From contig SIJG01000034.1 of the NCBI GenBank assembly GCA_023374025.1, forward strand, positions 895,893-959,892: DNA of 64,000 nt. The letters are read 5' to 3'. The notes below the pieces were generated by a model. The model saw only the letters and a program-made list of their open reading frames with translations, was not told the DNA's origin and ran no database searches. Shown here piece by piece: positions 51,843 to 61,771 of this stretch; positions within the stretch are counted from its first letter, which is position 1; each line of letters opens with the position of its first letter. This DNA is from Heterodera schachtii (lineage: Eukaryota; Nematoda; Chromadorea; Rhabditida; Heteroderidae). Made by a program: the position numbers and the translations under genes.

Positions 51843-54800
51843 ATGAGTCATTTACGCCTAATCATATTAATTAGTTTTTTGCACATTGTTAGCGGTTGTC
51901 ACAGAGCAGCGGACCCGCCGTATGTTATTTTTTAAATATTACTTAATTTAAATTATAATTTTACCATGAAAATTTTATCTTTTAAATCTTTAAGTGCTCC
52001 CGTGATCACAACTACTACATCTACTACAACAACAACTACAACTTCTTATTCGACAAAACCTACATACAGTCCAACCAAACCAACATACTCGCCTACGGTA
52101 CCAACATACTCGCCTACGGTACCAACACCAACAGACCCGCATACGGTACCAACATACACGCCTTCGATACCAACAGACCCGCCTACAGTACCAACTTACA
52201 CGCCTTCGATACCAACAGACCCGCCTACGGTACCAACATATTCGCCAACTGTACCAACCTTGACTCTCCCAACCTTCACTGTGCCAACCGTAACTGCTCC
52301 GACCTTCACTGTGCCTACCGTAATTGCTCCGACATTCACTGTGCCTACCGTAACTGCTCCGACCTTCACAGTGCCTACCGTGACATTTCCAACAATAACT
52401 GTGCCAACAGTTACAGTTCCAACTGTATCACAGCCTACAGTAACGCCACGCTGCTTATTCGGTCCAGATGGAAAATGCCTACCGACTCCAAGCTACAGTA
52501 CTGCAGACCCGGTCACCAACACATACAGCACACAACCAGTCACCAACACATACAGCACACAAACAGTCACCAACACATACAGTACACGACCAGTGACATT
52601 CAGCACACAACCGGTTACCACTTATAGTACACGACCTGTCACCTACACAAGGCGAACATACAGTACACCAGACCCACCATTATCTCGTTCCACCTACAGT
52701 AATCTGGCTTTAATTTAATGACTTTTTATGTAATTCACACAAGTTTTAGGTGCCGATGAGAACAACAAAGAGACGGTCACCCCTGCCGGAATTGCAAGCA
52801 ATATTTCGGCAAATTTGGGTACTGTAAATCGCAAAAACAAATTAAATTTATTTTTTTAAAAACTAAATTTAATTTTAGACAAAGTTGCGGAGACCAATTT
52901 TCATGATTCGCCGATTCAAGCACAGCTTGACGATATTGATGACATTGAGCTCCAAACTGGGCCAGACAATTATGATGTGAAGCTGCGAAGTCCGCTCGAA
53001 AATGGCGGTAAAACAAGTTAAAATTATGCTATTTCTAATTTCAGCTTTATTAATAGTTTAAAAAATATAATTATTTAAATGAATAAAATTATATAAATTG
53101 AATTAATTAAAAATTGAAGCTAGGACTTTGGCATCCACCGGCTTTTTGCCTATTAATACCAACGATGCATTTGCTACGCGCAAAATTTTTTTTTCTAAAA
53201 TCGTAATTTTATGCCAAAATATTTTTTTGAAAATTGAATTCTGATGCCCAGAAAATTACGGAAATCGGAATTTCAATGCCTAAAAAATTTCTTAATCGAA
53301 AGTTAACATTCCAAATTTTTTGGAAATTGTAATTCTTGACCTAAAAAATGCCATGCCGGACACCGGCGCTGGTCGGGGCCGAGTCGCAATTAAAAATTGT
53401 GTAAAAATGTTTTTTTTTTTCATTTAAAATGGCAATTTAATATTAATTAAGCAATAAAAAGCGTTTTTTTTTTAAATTAAAATAAATGCAATTTCAAAAA
53501 ATAAATTCAGTGTGTCTTCAACAAATTGACAAGGACAGAATGGCACCGTTAATTTACAATGCCCATCAGCCGGGCATCACCACAGTGTCCGCCTCATTAC
53601 CCAGCGAACAGTGCGCATGTTCACGCAATTTCAACATTCATTTCCATCAAACGCACAATGATGAAGTGTGAGTAAAAATAGGGCAATTAATTAAATTAAA
53701 TTTTAATTAATTAATTTGTAAAATCATGTATGAAATTTTAATAAAAAATATTTTGTATCTATGAAATTTGTCGAAAATTTAAAATAAAGTCAAAAAAATA
53801 TTGCTTTTTTTTTTTGAATATTTTTAAATTTAAATGATTTTTCTTATTATTATTTAGTACCTAATTTACTTTAAAAAATTACAAAAAATTATATATGTTT
53901 TGAAAAATAATTTTAAGGCATATTATTTGTTGCCTTTCAAATCAATTAGTGTTTAAAATATTACGTTTAAAAATTATTAATTTTTTATATAAATTTATAT
54001 TTTCGTAAGTTAGGTAGTTTAAAAATAATTCAGAAAAAATTCTCTTGTTTAAAATAATTTTAACAATTGAAAAATGGTCAATTGCCAGATTTTGAGACAA
54101 AATATTTTATTTTTTGTTTTAAATCAAATAGAATTCAAATTACGTCTCAAATTAATTATGAATTTTTAAAGTCATAAAAGTTTATAAATTCTCCAGAAAA
54201 AACACTGCTTGGCGCGCGTGGAAGGATGTAATGTTCTTTGATTTGCGCACAAATTCGGAGTGCCAACGATTGTGCGTGTGCACAATGGCTGGCAAATGCT
54301 TTATGCCAAATGAAAGTGCCAAAACGGGCGGCATTTCGCTGCGGTTCAGCGCCGACTGCAGCGTGAGCCGTAAGAGATTTTTTAAGAATTTAATTTTTAA
54401 ATTTTCCGGTAAAATTTTGATAGAAAAATATTATTTAGTTTAATGATATAATTTTTCTTAACATATTTATACAAATTGCACAAGAAGCTTCAATTTAGTT
54501 AATTCTTGGAAAAATACAAAAATTTATACTGAATTTCCGGGTTTTTTTTTTAGCTAAGTCCACCAGACTTGCCAGGCCCGTAGCCAGGGGTGGTGGAATT
54601 GGGAAAATAAACAAAAAATTGAAACTTTTTCTTTGACAAATTTATTTCTTAATTGATTCAGCGTTATTTAAAAAATAATAATTCTCCATTGAGAAATTTT
54701 TTGAAAATTTCTTTGTTAATAAATTTGCTAAAAATTGGCAATTTTTTACTTGCAGCTCCGAAATTTACAAAAATTTGTGCGAAAAGCGAGGGAGCCCTTC

Positions 54801-55092
54801 AAATTCTGTCACCGGATTTTTTCAATTTACAGGCATTAATAGGCGAAAAAAAGTCGTCTCGGCGATAAAAATGCCAATTTTTTTTGTCCCCGGCATTTTA
54901 GCATGTCTAATGCGTGCCGTTTTACGCGGCACGGCCAACTCACCAGCAGCGGATGGCGCCTGTCTGGTGGAAAAAGATGGTGCCAAAAAGTGTGCTTTCA
55001 ATGTTGGCCAATCGTTCGATGCCGTGGCCGTGTCCTGCAACGGGTGCCCGAGTCAGAAGGTGCTCAAATGCGCGGAATATATGGCACGATAG
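51843..55092 (+). CDS. Secreted Thr/Pro-rich (mucin-like) protein with Cys-rich C-terminus, about eight exons
   Basis: Exons by eye: 51843-51919, 51995-52698, 52750-52818, 52879-53007, 53511-53667, 54197-54369, from 54756, and to 55092; phases agree through exon 6. Exon 1 is a signal peptide ([20 protein letters not shown]). Exon 2 (235 residues) is a T-run followed by repeats of [23 protein letters not shown] and PVTNTYSTQ types, a likely O-glycosylated stalk. Exons 3 and 4 are acidic ([20 protein letters not shown]). Exons 5-8 carry many Cys ([61 protein letters not shown]), suggesting an extracellular disulphide-bonded domain. The exon 7/8 junction does not close cleanly; an alternative uses the TTTACAG acceptor at 54832. 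No family recognised; cuticle, surface coat or secretion are possible sites. Confidence 0.7.
52124..52674 (+). repeat. Coding minisatellites in the Thr/Pro-rich exon
   Basis: Several tandem coding repeats lie in one exon: CCTACGGTACCAACATACTC-type units (52090-52250), ACTGTGCC(A/T)ACCGTAACTGC-type units (52270-52400) and CAGTCACCAACACATACAGC-type units (52510-52620). They probably vary in number between individuals. Confidence 0.75.
53100..53480. other. Intron 4 of the Thr/Pro-rich gene, with a repeat-like segment
   Basis: GGCATCCACCGGC at 53129 and ATGCCGGACACCGGCGC at 53352 frame a run of phrases like GGAAATCGGAATTTCAATGC and TTGACCTAAAAAATGCC. Similar wording (TTCATGCCTCGGAATCCC) occurs at 61860-61960. 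Probably an old non-autonomous element in the intron. Confidence 0.35.
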
Positions 55093-55990
55093 AAAAAAGG
55101 ACGAACGACGAAATAAAATAAAATTGAATTAAATTATTTATTGATTTATGTCTAATTATTTTTTTCAAGTGACTAATTAGGTCACCCATTTTGCCATAAA
55201 CAGTTGCAAGAAGTGAATGTTTTGATATGCTGATGAATAGGGTGCTCATTTTTAGTTAAAATTTCACAAGTAATTAACTAATTACCACTGTAGGATTTAA
55301 AACCCAAAAATAGCAAATAATATTTGCCAAAAACATAAAATCTTTGCTAAAAATTCCAAAAATATTTACTAAAATAATTAAAAAACGGCTCAATAAATAT
55401 GTGAATTTCTCAAAAAATCCATTATAAACAAAAATTTTGAATATTTATGGTCATTGCCTTTCAATAGAATGTGAGTTCGAAAAAAAGCAATTTTTGCAAC
55501 AAAAAATCAAATTTTTAAAATTGCCAAAATATTTAATAATTATTAAGAAATTTTATTTGAGCATTTTAATTTCATCATGTTTCTATTTTATTCACAATAC
55601 ATTATTTTGTTAACTGTTTAAATTGGTAATCAATATTAGCTAATTGAATAAATTTGGTGACGGAAATTGGGAAATTTTCAACTTTAAGATAAATATTGAT
55701 TTGGGTAAGTAAAATTTAATAATTTTCCAATAACATTAAGCATATGCAAAAAAATTGTTATAATATTAATAAAAAAAATTCTGCTTTTTAGAAAAAATTT
55801 ATGAAAAAATTAATTAGGCATTTAAAAATAAGAATTCATTTTTTAATAAATATATTTCTTCTCTAATGAACATCAAATTATTAATTAAAGTAGGAAATTA
55901 AAAAATATATTTTTTGACCATAAGAATTAAACGTATATATCCTATCATAAAAAATTCTTTTTTATAATTATTTAATTCCTATTGAAATAT
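55093..55990. other. AT-rich intergenic sequence, nothing found
   Basis: No coding region, element or strong repeat seen between the secreted gene and the next family relic. Confidence 0.45.
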
Positions 55991-55994
55991 ATAT

Positions 55995-56130
55995 TTTGGT
56001 GCCCCTAATTGACCAAATTGAAACAGTCAATAAAAAATTATACAACAACAGAAATCATTTGACGAAATATTTAGTGAAAAATGGGAAGAAAAAGAAGAAA
56101 AACAACGAAATGAACAGAAATTTTTTTAAT
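55995..56130 (+). pseudogene. HTH family relic: linker only
   Basis: Matches the end of the signal peptide and the linker (CTAATTGACCAAATTGAAAC, ACGAAATATTTAGTGAAAAA, AATGGGAAGAAAAAGAAG) and stops after CGAAATGAACAGAAA. No HTH remains. Confidence 0.55.
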
Positions 56131-56342
56131 AAATTTACAATAAAACTCTTATAAATTTGCAATAAATAAATTATCTAAAATTGAATGAATTTGATGACGG
56201 AAATTGGGAAATTTTAGCATTAATAATAAATATTTATTTAATGAGAAAATAAGAATTCATTATTGATTTGGATGACTAAAAATTAAACATTTTCGAATTA
56301 TAAAAAAAATTATACAACATTTGAAGAAAATAATTAAAGAAA

Positions 56343-56620
56343 ATGAAATTATTATTATTAATTTGAGTAATTTTAAGTTTAATTGCCCTAATTGTTCAAA
56401 TTAAAACAGAAAATAAAAAACAAAAGAAGAAAAAAGAGAAATAATTTAAAAAAATTATAAAATAAATGAGAAAATCAAACAAAAAAGGGAGAAAATATTT
56501 TAAAAAAGAAAGGAATAAAATTGAATTAAAAATAGCAGAAAAACAACAAAATTTATAAATGGGTTAAAGAATTAGGGCTTAATCAAAAAATACAGAAAAG
56601 CTACAAAACAAAAACTGTAT
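56343..56620 (+). pseudogene. HTH family relic: signal peptide to HTH1
   Basis: Starts ATGAAATTATTATTATTAAT with an early stop, keeps the KREII-KQK linker and the end of HTH1 (AATGGGTTAAAGAATTAGGG, CTTAATCAAAAAATACAG) with many indels. The remainder is absent. Confidence 0.6.
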
Positions 56621-56884
56621 GATTAATGCCGTTAATAGGTCCAAAATTCGGTCCTTAATAATTAATTATAACAGAATAATTTAAATTTGATTTGACAAGT
56701 TATTCAAAAAACAAATATTAATGGGTCATTTTAAAAGCCATTATTTTTATCAAAGCAAATATTTAATAATGAAGCAAAGTGTTGCTACTTTTTGACCATG
56801 ACTGTATAATTTGAGAAAGGCTAAGGAAAAAAACAGAAAAATAAAATCGAAAAATGCGAAAAAATAAATAATTCCTTTTCATTC

Positions 56885-57160
56885 TTTCAACCATTCTTTT
56901 TCAAATTGTTTCTTCCAATTAAAAATATTCTTTTTTTTAATTTCCAACATTTTCGCAATTTCTTTGTCAGTCATTTTTGGCATTTCTCTTTTAATTTGCC
57001 AATAAATTTTCATTTTTTCCATTTTCTTTTTTCGGTTAATTTTTTGCTACAAATTCCAAATTGTTTCTTCCATTTGTTAATTACTGAAAGGCAAACTCCG
57101 ATTTTCATACAAATTTCGGCATAATTTTGATGCCATTCTTTTGCTGAATATTTTTTTAAG
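56885..57160 (-). pseudogene. HTH family relic: HTH2 and HTH3 (minus strand)
   Basis: Minus-strand remnants of HTH2 (GCAAAAGAATGGCATCAAAA, then an equivalent of GVCLSVINKWKKQFG) and HTH3 (ATTTTTAATTGGAAGAAACA). Frame interrupted. The GCGGGAT repeat begins just beyond it at 57226. Confidence 0.6.
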
Positions 57161-57225
57161 CGTTGTAATGGTCAGTTTTGAGCATGAATGAGTAGCCAGC
57201 CAACTTGATTTGTTTATCGTATCTT

Positions 57226-57490
57226 GACTTGCGGGACGGGATCCCGCGGGAATAATCCCGCAAATCCCGCATTTAAAATTTGCGTGATCCCGCGCGGGAT
57301 TACGGGATTTTTGGAAATTTCGAAAAAATTTCAATTAAATTTCAAAAAAAAATTTTCAAAAAAAATACCTGTCATTTTGAAAAAGAATAATGGTTCATAA
57401 ATTTGACTATTTTGTTGTTTTTCAAAAGGCTTTTTTCGCGCGATTTTTCAAAAAACTAGGAACAGAGGGGTCTGGCGGTGTGAAAAATGA
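57226..57490. repeat. GCGGGAT/ATCCCGC-rich unit, copy 1
   Basis: Opens with dense GCGGGAT and ATCCCGC motifs in both orientations (57229-57310), followed by GAAATTTCGAAAAAATTTCA and GGTTCATAAATTTGACTATT to TTTTTCGCGCGATTTTTC. The same order recurs at 57630-57980. Probably a non-autonomous element built on short inverted motifs. Confidence 0.65.
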
Positions 57491-57559
57491 GTAACTTTAA
57501 TTAAATTTATTATTTAATTTATTCAAAAATATTTGGCATTCTTTCTTTGAAAAACTTTC

Positions 57560-57980
57560 AAAAATGCAACGCGGATCCCGCGGGATTCGCACAAAAAATC
57601 AAATTTGCGGGTCCAATTGCGGGATTGGAACTCAAAATTCTTTGCGGGACCGGATCCCGCGGGATTAATCCCGCATTTAAAATTTGCGGGATCCCGCGCG
57701 GGATTGCGTGATTTTGGAGACTTCGAAAAAATTTCAATTAAATTTCAAAAAATTTCCACAAAAAAAATACCTGTCATTTTGAAACAGAAATTTTTAAGGG
57801 CTGGCGGGACATTAAAGGGGCTAATGGGTTGACTAAGATTTTTCGAATGGATAAGACGGCAAAAAGAGATCGGGAATCAAATCTGTTAATGGTTCATAAA
57901 TTTGACTATTTTGTTGTTTTTCAAACCGCTTTTTTTCGCGCGATTTTTCAAAAAACTAGGGACAGAGGTGTCTGGTTTTT
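57560..57980. repeat. GCGGGAT/ATCCCGC-rich unit, copy 2
   Basis: Second copy: GCGGGATCCCGCGCGGGATT near 57685, then the AATTTCAATTAAATTTCAAA and GGTTCATAAATTTGACTATT segments, ending GGGACAGAGGTGTCTGG. An extra set of GCGGG motifs at 57569-57640 precedes it. About 60 bp between the shared segments differ from copy 1. Confidence 0.65.
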
Positions 57981-58043
57981 ATTTTTTATTTTCGCACCCC
58001 TTGGCGGTTCATTACCAATTTAGTTCAACTTATTCAAACCCAA

Positions 58044-58405
58044 CAAGGGCGTAGGCAGGGGGGGGGGCTTAGAAAAAGTAAAATTTTCAGTAAATTTTTT
58101 TGCAATTTTAAGCAGTTTTCTTAAAAAATTGCATTAAAGTTCTCAAAAAATTTCCCGGCGGCGCCTATCGGCATCGCCGGACCCATTTTACCATATTTTT
58201 GAAAAATGGAGGTCAAAATGACAAAAAATAGTAATTTTTTGGCGAACAACGGCTAAAAATTTTGTAGAATACCCCCCATAATGCGGGATTTCAAAAAACG
58301 AAAAATACATCCCTAAAAATCGACTGAAAAAAGAAAAATGCACCCCTAAAAATCGAATTTTTGACTTCAGCCCCCTCCGAAGCCAAGGGTCTAGCTACGC
58401 CCTTG
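58044..58405. mobile_element. hAT-type non-autonomous element, 362 bp, perfect 8-bp target duplication
   Basis: Termini CAAGGGCGTAG and CTACGCCCTTG are flanked by identical AAACCCAA (58036-58043 and 58406-58413). The interior has a G-run after the left end, a GC hairpin (GGCGGCGCC...GGCATCGCC at 58155) and CCCTAAAAATCGA monomers. GGCGTAGC-type termini with 8-bp duplications are typical of hAT elements. No transposase. Confidence 0.92.
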
Positions 58406-58821
58406 AAACCCAAGTATACAAAAAATTTTCCTCATCAGGTAATAAAAAAAAGTGAATTTTACTCAAAAAATTTTTTTTTACAAATGAAAAAATTTTGATG
58501 AGTTTTGAAAAGAAAATAGGTTTAACTTTAAGCAGAAAGTATTTTTTGGCTTCGATCTTTTGAAAAATTTTAAAATGCAAAAGAAAAATTAACTTTTTTT
58601 TAATATTGAATTCCAAACTTGTCAAAAATTTGTGTTACAAAATGTGATTGTATTAATTAACATAATAGCGATATACTCAAAAAAAAAAAGATTTTTTATC
58701 AAAACACAAATACAATTTTTTTTGACAAAAAAAATATAATTATAATAATAAATCTATTTTTTCGAGCACTGATTATTTTTTAATCAAATTTATCCAATTT
58801 TAGTATTTTTTTTTTCGATTT

Positions 58822-59529
58822 TCAATTTGTCAAAATTTTTTCTCCAAATTGTTTCTTCCATTTAAAAATGGTTTTTCTCTCAATTTTCATTATTTCAGCA
58901 ATTTTTCGTTCACACATTTTTGGATTTTTACGTTTAATTTGCCAATAAATTTTCATTTTTCCCATTTTTTCATTCTCCGTTAATCTTTTGCGGCGAATTC
59001 TTATGCCAAATTGTTTCTTCCATTTCTTAATTGTGTCATGGCCTACTCCAATTTTCTTACAAATTTCGGCATAATTTTGGTGCCATTCTTTTGGCGAATA
59101 TTTTCTTATTTGCTTATATTCCTTTGTCATTTGAATGAATTTTTGTACAATTTCAAGTTTTTGTTCATCACTTTTTGATTTATAGCTTTTCTGTATTCGT
59201 TGATTAAGGCCTAATTCTTTAATCCATTTTTGAATATATGTGCTATTTGTCCCCAATTTTTTTGCTATTTTAGAAGTTATTTTGTTCCATTTTTTTGTTG
59301 AATATTTGCTTCCTTTTTGTTTTATTGTCTCTTTTATTTTATAATATTTTCCAATTATTTCTCTTTTTTTGAGTTCATTTCGTTTTTCTTCTTCTTTTTC
59401 TTCCCATTTTTCTCCAAATATTTCATCAAATGTTTTCTGTTCTAATTTTTCTTTAGCTGATTCAATTTGATCAATTTTGGTGATCAAAAATAAAAGAAAA
59501 CACAAAAAGAATAATATGAATAAATTCAT
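58822..59529 (-). CDS. Secreted HTH-repeat family protein, full-length three-HTH form, intact
   Basis: Minus-strand single-exon ORF of 235 residues, the best reference copy. Signal peptide at 1-24 (MNLFILFFLCFLLFLITKID), DEIFGEKWEEKEEEKR at 35-50. HTH1 76-107 (GTNSTYIQKWIKELG), HTH2 144-175 (GVGHDTIKKWKKQFG), HTH3 about 192-229 (IERKTIFKWKKQFG). The three units align with each other at the first-helix Trp/aromatic, the central I-A-K/E-I and the final W-K-K, so the protein is an internal triplication joined by KSKSDEQKLEIVQKFI-type linkers. No transposase DDE domain and no membrane segment after the signal peptide. The upstream block is at 59530-59730. The HTH resembles the homeodomain-like fold of IS3-type transposase N-termini. 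Confidence 0.88.
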   Translation of the reverse strand: MNLFILFFLCFLLFLITKIDQIESAKEKLEQKTFDEIFGEKWEEKEEEKRNELKKREIIGKYYKIKETIKQKGSKYSTKKWNKITSKIAKKLGTNSTYIQKWIKELGLNQRIQKSYKSKSDEQKLEIVQKFIQMTKEYKQIRKYSPKEWHQNYAEICKKIGVGHDTIKKWKKQFGIRIRRKRLTENEKMGKMKIYWQIKRKNPKMCERKIAEIMKIERKTIFKWKKQFGEKILTN

Positions 59530-59730
59530 TGAATTTTAAAATATTTTTTCAAATGTTTTCTATAAAAAATTATTCCTTTATAATATATAGAAATAATAAA
59601 GAGTGGAAAATGAAAAGCTAAGCTTTAATGAAATTCAATTTTTGTGGAAATGATTTTTAATAATTTTTTTCTTATTGGAAATAAACAAATTATTAAAAGC
59701 GTCTTTAATTGATTTTTATAATTAAAAATA
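59530..59730 (-). promoter_or_regulatory. Conserved upstream block (minus strand) of the full-length copy
   Basis: Read on the minus strand it contains AAATCAATTAAAGACGC, CACAAAAATTGAATTTCATT and CACTCTTTATTATTTCTATA, in the same order and spacing as the block before 30129. Confidence 0.5.
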
Positions 59731-59928
59731 AAATTAATAATATTTTTTTGATCAATTTTTTCACATTACGAATTGACCACTTTATGAAAAATGAAGCACC
59801 ATAGCAATTCTTTCTTAAGGAATAAATTAATTTTCTAATTGATACGAATGTTTCTATCTAATTAATTTAATGTTTACAAAAAAATAAAAATTACACAAAA
59901 TTTGAAGAAAATAATTAAAGGAAATGAA

Positions 59929-60478
59929 ATGAAATTATTATTATTATTTTGTTTAATTTTAATTTTAATTGCCCTAATTATTCAAAATAAACAGAAAATA
60001 AAAAACTACAACAAAAGTCATTTGATGAAATATTTGGAGAAAAATGGGAAGAAAAAGAAGAAAAAAGAGAAATAATTGTTATAAAATAAAAGAAAAAATA
60101 GAGCAAAAAGGAATAAATATTCAAAAAAAGAATGGAATAAATTGAATTAAAAATTGGAAGAAAATTGGGAACAAATCGCCTATATATTTATGAATGGATT
60201 AAAGAATTGGGCCTTAATTAAAAATAAATAAAGAAATGCTATAAATCAAAAACTGATGAAGAAAAACTCGAAATTGTCCAAAAATTCATTGCAATGTCAA
60301 ATAAATATAAGCAAAAAAATAAAATACTCGTTAAAAGAATGGCACCAAAATTATGCCGAAATTTGTAAGAAAATTGGAGTTAGCCTTTCAGTAATTGAAA
60401 AATGCAAGAAACAATTTGGTATTTACATTAGAAAAATAACTGAAAAAACAGGAATAATCGAATATTCTTGGCCTTTTT
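59929..60478 (+). pseudogene. HTH-repeat family copy, decayed
   Basis: Signal peptide region MKLLLLFCLILILIALIIQN, linker (GAAATATTTGGAGAAAAATG), HTH1 (GGGAACAAATCGCC, TATATATTTATGAATGGATT) and HTH2 (GVSLSVIEKCKKQFG in the frame at 60256-60480, with Cys replacing the invariant Trp). Several slips lie between them. HTH3 is missing: after ITEKT the sequence leaves the family. Confidence 0.7.
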
Positions 60479-60722
60479 AAATTTTTGTCGACATAAAATA
60501 TTTACCACAAATTTAAATTTTTCAAATTTACATCTATATTTTTTTAAAAGTATACAATTGTTCTTGATCTAAGAAAGTCTTTTTTCCTATTCAGGAGAAT
60601 ACACGAAATGTCAAATTAAATTGAAAATAAATTTAATTATTTTACCAATTGGCAATTATTTTGGTCAGTAGAATAAAATTACAAATGAAAATTTTTGTTT
60701 ATTATTTCTTTGGCAATTAAGT

Positions 60723-61395
60723 CAGGGTGCCGATCGAAAATTTTTCAAAATAAGAACATCAAGGCCAAAAAATAAGATTTTTGGGTCAAAAATAAGAACA
60801 TTTTGCAAAATTGCTTTAAATCGCTTGTATAACATTTTATTCAATTAATATAGAATCAACTTTCGTATTTTTCGCCTCCCATGATCATTTTTAACAATTT
60901 TGGGGAGGAAATACGCAAATCGTACATTTAATACAATCGGGCTCAAAAAAAATATATCAGATTTTACGACTTTTTTTTGCGGCGCATTTTTCAAAGACTT
61001 TTTTGGGAACAAGCGGGGCGCAAGGCCGGCGGTGCCGAAAGGCGCCGCCGGGAAAATTTTTGAAAATTTGAGTATAATTTGTTAGCAGATTTTGTCCAAA
61101 AATTGTCCAAATTTTATGATTCTGAGCCAATTTTTAAGAAAACAATTAACAGATTTTGTCCAAAAATTGTCCAAATTTTGTGATTCTGAGCCAATTTTTA
61201 AGAAAACAAAGTATTTTGGGGGTCCGGCGGTGCCGTTAGGCACCGCCGTGGAAAATTTTGAAAATCAAAGTGACATTACGCCATAAAATTACAAATTTTC
61301 TGAAGAATTTTAAGAAATAAGAACAAAATAAGAACAATAGCCAGAAATCAGAACATTTCTTATAAATAAGAACATTTTTATTTTGTAAGATTTAA
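60723..61395. mobile_element. Probable hAT-like element with ATAAGAACAT motifs, right end not found
   Basis: A left end like CAGGGTGCCGATCGAAAA is followed by AATAAGAACAT motifs (60750-60800). The same motif recurs at 61315-61380. Inside are two GC hairpins (61030 and 61223) and a 64-bp direct tandem repeat (61086-61207). The right terminus and target duplication were not located, so the classification is tentative. Confidence 0.55.
61086..61207. repeat. Two-copy tandem repeat, 64-bp period
   Basis: CAGATTTTGTCCAAAAATTG to AAGAAAACAA occurs twice in a row, at 61086 and 61150, with one or two differences. Non-coding. Confidence 0.85.
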
Positions 61396-61604
61396 AAGTG
61401 CGCAAAAAATCGTTTTTAAAAGCAAAAAAATGCCGTTACTTTAATTTTGAGACTCCTTCGCAAAAATTCCGTTTGACCTACCCCATTTTTAATGTTTTTT
61501 GATTTAAAAAAAAATATATTTGAATTAATTTCATTTAAATTTCTCGGTTCTCGATTCCCGAGTCGAGAAATTTCTCGGGAGCAACAATTTAAAATTCGCT
61601 TTAA

Positions 61605-61771
61605 AAAACAACAGAGGAAGAAAAAATGGAAAAAATGAAAATTTATTGCAAAATAAAAAAAACAAAAATCCAAAATTGAGTGAACGAAAAATTGCCAAAT
61701 TGATGAAAATTGAGAGAAAAACCATTTTTAATTGGAAAAAAGAATTTGGAGAAGAAATGGAGGAGGATTGA
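61605..61771 (+). pseudogene. HTH family relic: HTH3 and tail
   Basis: Homologous to the TEEEKMEKMKIYW linker, HTH3 (an ERKTIFNWKKEFG equivalent) and the tail, with one slip around 61670. It begins abruptly in AACAACAGAGGAAG and has no upstream part. Confidence 0.6.

Noticed and set aside
1..61771. HTH family as an autonomous transposon
   Set aside because: No DDE or other catalytic domain, no terminal inverted repeats or target duplications around copies, and flanks of varying length are duplicated. Not excluded, but not supported by the sequence.
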